In this document: in pieces, positions 33,795 to 41,482 of the stretch
How the letters are laid out: every line of letters starts with the position of its first letter
Numbering within the stretch: position 1 is the first letter of the stretch
DNA from: JAHEZL01 sp046074525
GTDB lineage: Bacteria; Bacteroidota; Bacteroidia; Flavobacteriales_C; GCA-002722245
DNA: 64,000 nucleotides
Direction: 5' to 3'
NCBI GenBank assembly: GCA_046074525.1
Contig: JBJTOK010000030.1
Coordinates: forward strand, 1-64,000
The notes under the pieces: generated by a model
Database searches by the model: none
Told to the model about the DNA's origin: nothing
The model's input: the letters and a program-made list of their open reading frames with translations, nothing else
Program-made: the position numbers and the translations under genes

Positions 33795-36094
33795 GACATC
33801 TCACGGCAATAATTTTTATTCTGGCATTTTTAATGCCGATAGTTGGTTTTACCCAAACCCCAAAAAAAACTCAGTCTGAGCTTCGGCAGGAAATGTTGGC
33901 GAAAAAGAAGGAAACTGTGGCTTATGCTTCCGAAAAGCCTGAGTTCAAGATCAATCAGGCGCCTGATAAATGGAAAAATGAGTCGGCAGTCATTCTAGCA
34001 GAAGAATATAAATATGAATACGATTTTAAATCGCATAAGGATGGGAATATGAATCAGATAAGCAATCTGATTTTTAAAGAAAAAGTAAGAAAAAGGATTC
34101 TTATCCAAGACAAAATGGCTTTGGAGCACTTTTCACAATTTTATTTTTACGGGAACACAGATGAAAAATTCATACATATCATTAAACCTGACGGGAGAGT
34201 AATTTCGGTGGATATGAAAGCTGCCGTGAAAGTTGAGTCGGACATCCCTGGCTACTATACTTCTTACGCTATGGCAAAGCACAAGTATGAAAAATTAGCC
34301 GTTGCAGAATTGGAAGTGGGAGATATTATTGATTATAGTTTTTCTGACATGGCAGATTACGAATACATGGCCAGTACCCATACCTACCTGGATTATCCTG
34401 CCATTGTCGTTCCGTTGAAGTCGAAGTACCCAATGATGTATCAGAATATCGAGTTCCATATGGAAAGGACAAACTTCCTTACTACCAGAAGTCTGAATGG
34501 TGCACCTTCTATTCAGCAAAGACCTGAATCCGATAGAAAGTATAGTGATTATTTTATTGAATCCCGCGATGTTGAAAGGAAGAATGCAGAGCCATGGGAT
34601 TATCAATTGTTGGAAGATCCTATTATTAAGTTTCAGGTGGTTTATTGTATGCTTGCCAAAAGAAAGGAAATCCCTATGTTTTTCCCTCCAGAGAAGATCG
34701 GAGAGCTGAAAAAGGATATCACTCTTGATGAAATCAAGTTAAAGATAAATGAGTGTTTGAATTCAATGAGTTTGAGATATTCGGCCATTGCTGTGCAAGA
34801 TGCAGAAGCAATAATTAACCTAATGAAACGAACTCATCCGGACGTTGTCGATCAGCAAACTTACTTGAAGTATGCTTATTATATGTATAGGAATATGAAA
34901 CTTAATCCCCTAAAAATGTATGGTTCATTCAATCCTTATATGGCTATTTACGATGCCCAGGGAATGAGTCCTTATCTTTCCATGTATGGTCAGGGGACAA
35001 TCAATGAATTTGAATTTCTGGAAATGGTAAAGGCAATCTGTAAAAGAAAGAAATGGGATTGCCGAGTAGGAATTGGTATTCCACGCGAATTAGGGAAAAT
35101 CGAAAACATTATTTCTATGTATGACCTTGAGTTTTTTCCTGTTGTGGATGGCATAGCTATTTTTAAAGGTACCAGTTATAGTTTGTACTCGGGATCGAAG
35201 GAATACCTTGATGGAACAAAGGCTTATTTAATAAAAAACAATCGGAATGCAAAAGTGATTGAATTTGATGACTACGAAATCAATAAGACCACCTTCACTG
35301 ATAACGTTGCTGAAGATATCTATACTGTTAATTTGGACCTGACTAATTTAATGACCACTGTGAGAGATTCTTCTGTTACTGGTGGTTATTGCAATGAGTT
35401 GAATCGAGAGGTTATATTTAGTAATGAAGACATTTGGGCAAATGAAAACGAGATTACCGGAGAAAGAAAGGCAGCAGAGAAAACCAGCAAGAATAAGTCG
35501 GCCAGCGGTGGTAATAAAAAAAGAGAAGAAGAAAGAAAACGAATAGAGGATGAAGCGAAGGAAACAAAAAGAAAGGAAAAGCTAGATAAATTAAAATCTT
35601 TGATCGAAGAGGATGGCCTGGTAGTGGATAAGATGCTTGATTTTACTTTGTGTAAAGATGGAAGATCTGAACTGAATCCTAATAGGATATATACAACCTC
35701 CTACGTCTTGAAAGACCTTTTAAGCAGAGTAGGAAGCAATTATTTGTTGAATGTTGGGAAAATAATAGGCGAACAATATATTGTTAAAGAGGAAAATATT
35801 TCCCGCGTCAATAATATACATATTGATTACGCTGTTTCATATAAAAATAGGGTAGAAGTTATTATTCCTTATGGTTACACAGTTAGTGGTTTTGATAAGT
35901 TGATTCAGAAGGTAGACAATGATTATTTGTCCTTTGAGGTAAAGGCCAAAGTTGAAAATGGAAAGTTGATCATTGAAACCGAGAAAATATACAAACAAAA
36001 AGATTTCGCTAAAGAAAACTGGTCGGAAATGTGCAAGTCGTTAAAAGCTGCACAGAATTTTAACGAAGCAAAAGTCATGCTTAAGAAGCTTTAG
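33791..36094 (+). CDS. DUF3857-type paralogue with a dead transglutaminase domain
   Basis: A 767-residue secreted protein (signal peptide ending GFTQ) aligned end to end with the preceding gene: DUF3857-like domain at about 50-270, transglutaminase-like fold at about 300-480, beta domain at the end. Where the partner has Cys in YGDCKG, this protein reads YGQGTINEF, so the Cys is replaced by Glu or Asn. The His position holds Lys, and only the Asp in YLDGT remains. A charged Lys/Glu/Arg-rich insert, probably coiled-coil, occupies about 555-605. It overlaps the active paralogue by four bases, suggesting an enzyme/pseudoenzyme pair. Confidence 0.8.
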   Translation: MRHLTAIIFILAFLMPIVGFTQTPKKTQSELRQEMLAKKKETVAYASEKPEFKINQAPDKWKNESAVILAEEYKYEYDFKSHKDGNMNQISNLIFKEKVRKRILIQDKMALEHFSQFYFYGNTDEKFIHIIKPDGRVISVDMKAAVKVESDIPGYYTSYAMAKHKYEKLAVAELEVGDIIDYSFSDMADYEYMASTHTYLDYPAIVVPLKSKYPMMYQNIEFHMERTNFLTTRSLNGAPSIQQRPESDRKYSDYFIESRDVERKNAEPWDYQLLEDPIIKFQVVYCMLAKRKEIPMFFPPEKIGELKKDITLDEIKLKINECLNSMSLRYSAIAVQDAEAIINLMKRTHPDVVDQQTYLKYAYYMYRNMKLNPLKMYGSFNPYMAIYDAQGMSPYLSMYGQGTINEFEFLEMVKAICKRKKWDCRVGIGIPRELGKIENIISMYDLEFFPVVDGIAIFKGTSYSLYSGSKEYLDGTKAYLIKNNRNAKVIEFDDYEINKTTFTDNVAEDIYTVNLDLTNLMTTVRDSSVTGGYCNELNREVIFSNEDIWANENEITGERKAAEKTSKNKSASGGNKKREEERKRIEDEAKETKRKEKLDKLKSLIEEDGLVVDKMLDFTLCKDGRSELNPNRIYTTSYVLKDLLSRVGSNYLLNVGKIIGEQYIVKEENISRVNNIHIDYAVSYKNRVEVIIPYGYTVSGFDKLIQKVDNDYLSFEVKAKVENGKLIIETEKIYKQKDFAKENWSEMCKSLKAAQNFNEAKVMLKKL

Positions 36095-36115
36095 AATAGT
36101 AGAAATGTTTAATGG

Positions 36116-36147
36116 AAATCCGTTGGTGTTTACCAGCGGATTTTTTT
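36116..36147 (+). terminator. Rho-independent terminator of the four-gene operon
   Basis: AAATCCGTTGGT (36116-36127) pairs with ACCAGCGGATTT (36132-36143), one G-T pair, loop GTTT, then T residues. Its stem sequence is nearly the same as that of the aconitase terminator at 30306-30338 upstream of the operon. Confidence 0.9.
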
Positions 36148-36193
36148 GTTTGCTAACGGCTAGAATTGATAGAGCTTAAGATGGATAAGGTTA

Positions 36194-36622
36194 TTATTGC
36201 CTTTTCTTTTTTCTCCAAGTAATAACTACGTTAACAAGAAACAGCAGCAACCCCACAATATGAGCACAAAGTGCAACAGTGATAAACTCATTGATCAGCT
36301 CTACCTCGATGATTTTTTGCACATGTATAAAATGGATAAAACCGATAAGAGGATTAAACAGGAAAAGGACCGCTGAAAGAAAATGAAGAAAAGCCAGCAG
36401 CAGGTTAAAAGACTGTTTTTTGAGGAAGCTTATCAGCCAGTATAAAAAGCCCTGTATTCCTGCCCATAAAGCAAAAAAGTAAAACAAATGGCCTTCACTT
36501 ATTATGAAATAAGTGTCGTGTACATTGATGTCGAAAGCACCATCACTAGCATTATAGCCTGTAAACACCAGGAAAAGTGCTAACAATGCAAACCAAATCT
36601 CGGGCAGTTTTACAAATCTCAT
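36194..36622 (-). CDS. Four-helix membrane protein with a cytochrome-oxidase-I-like HDTYF motif
   Basis: A 142-residue protein with four predicted transmembrane helices. Residues 31-50 contain DINVHDTYF followed by a second His (His45) at the start of helix 2. This resembles the conserved DxxxHDTYxVxAHFH stretch of heme-copper oxidase subunit I, where the His are metal ligands. Only that stretch is shared: the protein is far too short for an oxidase subunit. It lies alone on the minus strand. It may be a stand-alone relic domain or a metal/heme-binding helper. No function is established to my knowledge. Confidence 0.65.
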   Translation of the reverse strand: MRFVKLPEIWFALLALFLVFTGYNASDGAFDINVHDTYFIISEGHLFYFFALWAGIQGFLYWLISFLKKQSFNLLLAFLHFLSAVLFLFNPLIGFIHFIHVQKIIEVELINEFITVALCAHIVGLLLFLVNVVITWRKKKRQ

Positions 36623-36715
36623 GGATAGCTAAAGTAATTATTCCTTTTTTTTCCTGTTTTTGTGCAGGCGCAAAACCAAGGTATTTTTTTATATTAGATT
36701 CAAAATCTTGGAGTT

Positions 36716-37393
36716 ATGAAAAAGAATTTTGTTTTCTTTCTGTTGGTTGTTTTCCTCGGTAATGTACAAGCGCAGGGTTTTATAAAGGCAGGATGGGGCA
36801 TTCGCTCCATGCACATGGAAGCCCTTGACATTGTTATCAATAGCTACAACGACAGTCGTACATGGCTGGATGAAAAAATGCCTTATATCAATTACACCAA
36901 CGGTTATTCCATAGGCTTTGGATTTATGAGTGAAAAAAGAGAATTCTCGCTTTCGCACATCGGAAACTGGCGAACGGTAAGCGCTTCGGGAATACAACCG
37001 GCGAACAGCACTTTTGCTCAACGCGACCTTTATTTGCGTTACAATCAATTTCAAATGCCTATCATTTGGTATCCTTCAGGAGGAAAGTTGGGAATAGGTG
37101 CTTCTGTTGACGTAGGCTATCTCCGTTTTAAAACAAAATTAACCGGGCAAAATGAGTACGATGCTGTACAAAAGGACTTAAAAGTTGGCAGCAGCCTTCT
37201 CCTGAAGTTTATTACCAGCAAGGAAAAGCCCGGATTGTCGTTTACACTCAGTTTACATACTCCTTATTTCGCCACTGATTTTTACACCCTGGATACTAAA
37301 CTTAATCCCGTAGATAGCTACTACACCGGCGAAAAGGGAAATCCTGTCCAAATTGGATTTACAATGGAGTATTATCTGATAATGAAGAATTGA
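36716..37393 (+). CDS. Secreted barrel-like protein of unknown function
   Basis: A 225-residue protein with a signal peptide (ending VQAQ) and alternating beta strands with aromatic residues. It ends in MEYYLIMKN, a plausible outer-membrane barrel C-terminus. It may be a small porin-like barrel. It is divergent from the HDTYF membrane protein, with about 90 bases between the starts. I do not recognise the family. Confidence 0.7.
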   Translation: MKKNFVFFLLVVFLGNVQAQGFIKAGWGIRSMHMEALDIVINSYNDSRTWLDEKMPYINYTNGYSIGFGFMSEKREFSLSHIGNWRTVSASGIQPANSTFAQRDLYLRYNQFQMPIIWYPSGGKLGIGASVDVGYLRFKTKLTGQNEYDAVQKDLKVGSSLLLKFITSKEKPGLSFTLSLHTPYFATDFYTLDTKLNPVDSYYTGEKGNPVQIGFTMEYYLIMKN

Positions 37394-37514
37394 ATTTTCT
37401 CTCAATTCGCATTTAATATGTGATTTTTGTTAGCATCTGCTGAAAAGGAATTTCCTGCAAAAAGTTTTTTATTTATTTCATTTGCTCGCCAATTAAATAA
37501 TAAAATTCTGTTAC

Positions 37515-37748
37515 ATGAAAAATACTGAAGAGGGAATAATTCCTGAAGAAATAATTATGGATAAAATTTACTTTATCTGCGGACAAAAAGTAATGCTGGA
37601 TAATGATCTGGCTGCTTTATATGATGTAGAGACAATGCAGCTTAAGCGACAAGTAAGACGCAATATTGAACGCTTTCCTAAGGATTTTATGTTTGAGTTG
37701 ACTCAGGAGGAACTCAATAACTTGAGGTCGCAAATTGCGACCTCATAA
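37515..37748 (+). pseudogene. ORF6N-domain gene, 5' part, interrupted by the mobile element
   Basis: Seventy-seven codons of an ORF6N (KilA-N-related) DNA-binding domain: IYFICGQKVMLDNDLAALYDV and RRNIERFPKDFMFELT are characteristic. The reading is cut at LRSQIATS, where the integrated element supplies a TAA. The rest of the protein (starting SSWGG) is found 5.4 kb away at 43166. ORF6N proteins are common in phage and mobile-element contexts; the intact form would be about 180 residues. The 5' part might still make a truncated domain. Confidence 0.85.
37724..37744. other. Left attachment core palindrome
   Basis: A 21-base palindrome with single central A at 37734. It encodes RSQIATS of the ORF6N protein on the left side of the junction. 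Bases 37726-37745 match 43166-43185 at 19 of 20 positions; the only difference is the central base. Confidence 0.8.
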
Positions 37749-37801
37749 AACCTATGGAGCGGCTTGATAAATCAAGGGATTAGGCTTATTCAAGGGCTTG
37801 A

Positions 37802-37824
37802 GAGTAACAAAGGGGTAACAAAAA
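37802..37824 (+). repeat. Left arm-type site (GAGTAACA-N3-GGGTAACAAAAA)
   Basis: A bipartite 23-base motif 57 bases inside the left core. The same motif is at 43034-43056 in the same orientation, identical at 20 of 23 positions with the only differences in the three-base spacer. Tyrosine recombinases with an N-terminal arm-binding domain use such distal sites, so these are candidate integrase arm sites. Confidence 0.65.
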
Positions 37825-37835
37825 GTGCAGAACCG

Positions 37836-37849
37836 GGGCTAATTAGCCC
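37836..37849. repeat. Perfect 14-base palindrome inside the left end
   Basis: GGGCTAATTAGCCC lies between the left arm-type site and the hsdS stop. Another perfect palindrome, CTTGATAAATCAAG, is at 37763-37776. Both could be protein-binding sites, for an excisionase or repressor, or simple hairpins. Confidence 0.45.
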
Positions 37850-37893
37850 GAAACTACTCAGTTTTATGCTCCTTTGGGTTTACCTATCTTGAG

Positions 37894-38199
37894 CTATTCC
37901 AATGCTTTTCCACGAAAAACAAGAAATTCTGTTGAGCCAAAGCCAACACCATGTTCAAGTCCTTTTACTTGGCAAATTTTACCATTCTCTAAACATGGTG
38001 TTATTCTCGCAAACAATGTGTCTCCCTCTTGAAATCTTGCGCCACTTGAAGGTTTCCGCTTATTGCTTGGAAAACAAAATTTATTTCCATCCTGTAAATC
38101 CTTCATCTCAACAAATGAATATTCTTCATTTCCCCTTAAAGAAACGGTTGGGCTGATTTGTACAAAATCGGAAAACTTATATTCCTTCCACTCACTCAT
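37894..38199 (-). pseudogene. hsdS: Truncated type I restriction specificity subunit HsdS
   Basis: Only 101 codons of HsdS remain: the start MSEWKEYKFSDF and the beginning of the first target-recognition domain, with the typical GDTLFARITPCLENGK and GFGSTEF segments. A full HsdS has about 400 residues with two such domains, so this cannot specify a site alone. The stop lies 70 bases from the left arm-type site. Its start overlaps the DUF1016 stop by four bases, so the operon order hsdM-nuclease-hsdS is preserved. Loss probably happened by deletion toward the element end. Confidence 0.85.
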
Positions 38200-39830
38200 T
38201 TTTCATTTTGTATTCGTTCAACATCTCTCTCAATATCCTGCAACACGAAATTATAGACGGTTTCTACAATGGATTCTATTTCTTGCGCCGTAAGTTGCTC
38301 GTGATACAACTTTTTTATGAATGGTTGTTGGTTGTTGTAGTTGACCAATGCGAACCCATACCAATAGGTTTCAATTTTAAAATTGATTTGAAATCCTGAA
38401 CCAATATCTGCTGTACCGGCTTTTTTTAAGCCGAATAAGCGATAAGAGAAATACAATTCAAAATTGTTTTTTAAAAATTGTTCGTCTTTCCATCCCTCGG
38501 CCAACTGGCTTATGTCGGTGATATTCTTTTCTTTTCCCTGCCATTGACAAGTACACGAATAAAATAACTCTTTAACGTCTTTCATTCCTTTAAGCAAGGC
38601 TTGATAAAGGGGAAGCACGCTTTTATCAATTATTTCAAATAAAATAGCGGTAGTGGCAGTTTGTTTAATACCGTCACCTTTTAGTTGCGCCAATTTTTCT
38701 TTTAAAGAATCAAAGCGCTTTTGAGAAGGACTTTTTAGTTCTTCGTACTCTTTTTCAATTTCGGCTTCCAGTTCTTCAACAGTGGGTAGTTCGCCACGAA
38801 TATTTTGAGGCAAGAGTTCATTAATCTTGTATTCGGCAATACCGATTGGCTTAGAAGAATCACGCAAAGCATATTCCACTACCAAGCCATCTTTGGTTTT
38901 GCAAAGAATTAAACCAATGGATTTTTCATCGTCTTTTTGTTTCAGGTGTTCATCGGCAAGGTTGAGATAAAACTCCATTTTGCCCTTATACTCCGGCTTG
39001 AACTCATCTATTTTTAAATCAATAATGATATATCTTTTCAAGCGGGTGTGGTAAAAAAGTAAGTCGAAAAAATACTCTCGTTCGCCAATCATCACTTTGT
39101 ATTGTCTTCCCATGAAGGCGAAATGTTGCCCCAACTCCAGTAAAAACTTTGTGAGTTGATTCATGAGAGCATCTTCCAAATCACGTTCTTTGGCCTCTTT
39201 ACCGAGATAGATGAATTCAAACTTGTAAGGGTCTTTAAATAATTGTTGAACCAGTTCGGATTGTTCAGGAGCAATAGTATTTTTAAAATTGCTTGTTATT
39301 TTTCCAACTCTTTGGTGTAAACCACCCTCAATTTGATGCACCATTACATCGCGGCTCCATCCATTTTGTATGGTTTCCTGTACATAAAACAAGCGAGTTT
39401 CTTTGTCTTTAACCTTATCGAGCAGGGTGGTGTGGTGATACCAGCTTAATTTTGCAAGCGATTCCTGCAAAATCATAACATTTTGAATATCAGTTCTTTG
39501 TAATTTTGCAGGCGTGCCCTGCAAAATTGGTAATGTATCGATATTTCCCAATTCGGGGTAGGCAAGAGCAAAATCTCTCATGTATCTCAGGTTACGTTGA
39601 GAAAAGCCTTTCATATCGGGAAATTCCGTTGATAGGTCTTTTGAAAGCTGCACTACAACCTTTGCTCCCCAGCCTTTTGTTTTTTCTTGAGCAGAAACAA
39701 TCATACCGACTTCCCAATACAGTTTTAACAGCTCAACATTGACCGTAATAGCCGCCTTTGTGCGAGCTTGCCGTATCTTTTCCTTGAGGGTGTTTAATAT
39801 GTTGATATAATCAGGATGCAATAGGCTCAT
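38196..39830 (-). CDS. DUF1016/YhcG-type PD-(D/E)XK nuclease with an extra C-terminal region
   Basis: A 544-residue protein. Residues 1-170 are the DUF1016 N-terminal helical domain (with GWGAKVVVQLSKDL and FSQRNLRYMRDF). Residues about 195-345 are the PD-(D/E)XK domain, with the probable metal ligands Asp256 (FFDLLFYH) and Asp271-x-Lys273 (IIDLKID). Family members normally end near residue 350-370. Here about 160 more residues follow, mixed alpha/beta, not recognised. The gene overlaps hsdM by 20 bases and hsdS by four, an arrangement known from type I loci; a defence role is likely but not established. Confidence 0.88.
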   Translation of the reverse strand: MSLLHPDYINILNTLKEKIRQARTKAAITVNVELLKLYWEVGMIVSAQEKTKGWGAKVVVQLSKDLSTEFPDMKGFSQRNLRYMRDFALAYPELGNIDTLPILQGTPAKLQRTDIQNVMILQESLAKLSWYHHTTLLDKVKDKETRLFYVQETIQNGWSRDVMVHQIEGGLHQRVGKITSNFKNTIAPEQSELVQQLFKDPYKFEFIYLGKEAKERDLEDALMNQLTKFLLELGQHFAFMGRQYKVMIGEREYFFDLLFYHTRLKRYIIIDLKIDEFKPEYKGKMEFYLNLADEHLKQKDDEKSIGLILCKTKDGLVVEYALRDSSKPIGIAEYKINELLPQNIRGELPTVEELEAEIEKEYEELKSPSQKRFDSLKEKLAQLKGDGIKQTATTAILFEIIDKSVLPLYQALLKGMKDVKELFYSCTCQWQGKEKNITDISQLAEGWKDEQFLKNNFELYFSYRLFGLKKAGTADIGSGFQINFKIETYWYGFALVNYNNQQPFIKKLYHEQLTAQEIESIVETVYNFVLQDIERDVERIQNEK

Positions 39831-41400
39831 ATTGAATTTTTTTCAAGTTGTTTTGAATACGCTTGCTTAATTCGGCTTCTTCGGCAATTTGAGCATCCAA
39901 TTCTGCTTTCAGTTTGTTAAAGCGTTCGGCGAAATTAAAATCATCTTCATCATCAGGCAGCCCAATGTACCTGCCGGGCGTAAGTACATAGTTGAGTGCT
40001 TTTACTTCGGCAATGCTTGCACTTTTGCAAAAACCTTGTATATCCTCATACTTGCCTTCGCCAGTGCGCCAGTTGTGGTACGTTCCGGCAATATCGGTAA
40101 TATCATCTTTGCTTAAATCGCGGTTTTTACGACTAATTAAATGCCCGTGATTGCGGGCATCAATAAACAGGATTTCGCCCTTGCGCTGTTTTTTATCTCG
40201 GCGAATAAACCACAAACAAGCGGGTATCTGTGTATTGAGAAACAACTTGGTAGGCAAGTTCACAATGCAATCAATCAAATCTTTTTCGATAAGAGCCTTG
40301 CGAATTTCTCCTTCGTTATTGGTTTTGGTGGTTAATGAACCTTTGGAAAGAACAAAGCCCGCCATCCCCGTTGGAGCTAAGTGATAGAGGAAATGTTGTA
40401 TCCACGCATAGTTGGCATTGCCTGTTGGCGGCACTAATTTTTCGCCCAAAACGCTCCAACGGGCATCGCCTTGTAATAATTCGCCACTCCAATCGCTATC
40501 GTTGAACGGTGGATTGGCAATGATATAATCGGCCTTTACATCCTTATGGGCATCGTTTAAAAAGCTGCCTTCGTTATTCCACTTCACGTTGCTGCTGTCA
40601 ATTCCACGAATAGATAAATTCATTTTTGCCAACCGCCACGTAGTTTGGTTGCTTTCCTGACCGTAAATACTAATGCGGTCTTTTGGATTAACATTGAGTT
40701 TTCCTTTGTTGTGTTTTTTGTAATAATCCTGATGCGATTGAATAAATTTTTCACTTTGCGCGAACATACCGCCGCTACCACAGCATGGGTCGAACACGCG
40801 CCCCTCATAAGGTTCGAGCATTGATACTAACAAGCGCACTACGCAGGCAGGCGTATAGAATTGTCCGCCCTTTTTGCCTTCGGCCAATGCAAACTCACCT
40901 AAGAAATATTCAAACACCTGACCCAACACATCTTTGCTTTGCGCTTCTTTAGTACCAATTACAGAAGTGCTTATCAAATCAATTAAAGCTCCCAAGCTTT
41001 GTTTATCAAGCTTTTCCTGCGCATATACTTTGGGTAATACTCCTTTGAGTGACGGATTATCTTTTTCAATAGCGTCCATTGCTTCGTCAATCAACTTTCC
41101 GATGATAGGTTGTTTGGCATTGGCTTGTAGATTTTCCCATCGGGATTCTTTAGGAACGAAAAAAACTTTCTCGGCAAGGTATTCGTTTTTGTCTTCAGGG
41201 TCGGCTCCTTCGTATTGTCCTTTGCCTTCTTTTAAAGTATTGTATAATTCATTGAAAGCATCGGAGATATATTTTAAGAATATCAAACCTAAAGCCACGT
41301 GCTTATATTCCGCAGCATCCATGTTTTTGCGGAGTTTATCAGCGGCCTTCCAAAGTTTCTTTTCTAAGGCTTCTTCAACTGCTTCTTTTTTCTTTGCCAT
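39811..41400 (-). CDS. hsdM: Type I restriction-modification N6-adenine methyltransferase HsdM
   Basis: A 529-residue DNA methyltransferase subunit. The helical HsdM_N domain is at about 10-160, the S-adenosylmethionine loop FDPCCGSGG at 203-211 and the catalytic NPPF at 296-299, all intact. It normally works as M2S with HsdS, which sets the target sequence. Here the local hsdS is only a fragment and no hsdR is present, so activity would require an HsdS from elsewhere. It follows the recombinase gene on the same strand with an 80-base gap and overlaps the nuclease gene downstream. Confidence 0.95.
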   Translation of the reverse strand: MAKKKEAVEEALEKKLWKAADKLRKNMDAAEYKHVALGLIFLKYISDAFNELYNTLKEGKGQYEGADPEDKNEYLAEKVFFVPKESRWENLQANAKQPIIGKLIDEAMDAIEKDNPSLKGVLPKVYAQEKLDKQSLGALIDLISTSVIGTKEAQSKDVLGQVFEYFLGEFALAEGKKGGQFYTPACVVRLLVSMLEPYEGRVFDPCCGSGGMFAQSEKFIQSHQDYYKKHNKGKLNVNPKDRISIYGQESNQTTWRLAKMNLSIRGIDSSNVKWNNEGSFLNDAHKDVKADYIIANPPFNDSDWSGELLQGDARWSVLGEKLVPPTGNANYAWIQHFLYHLAPTGMAGFVLSKGSLTTKTNNEGEIRKALIEKDLIDCIVNLPTKLFLNTQIPACLWFIRRDKKQRKGEILFIDARNHGHLISRKNRDLSKDDITDIAGTYHNWRTGEGKYEDIQGFCKSASIAEVKALNYVLTPGRYIGLPDDEDDFNFAERFNKLKAELDAQIAEEAELSKRIQNNLKKIQYEPIAS

Positions 41401-41482
41401 TTACTCTTTTTTAAAATCGCATAAATATAAATGTAATTACTATGGGAATTACTCGCTGTTGAAAACAAATCATTCGTAGTTA

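Noticed and set aside
38063..38293. Plus-strand frames across hsdS and the nuclease gene end
   Set aside because: They overlap the minus-strand operon, have no start context or domain, and are best explained as shadows.
37894..41400. A complete type I restriction-modification system
   Set aside because: There is no hsdR and hsdS is only about a quarter of normal length, so restriction activity from this locus alone cannot be supported.
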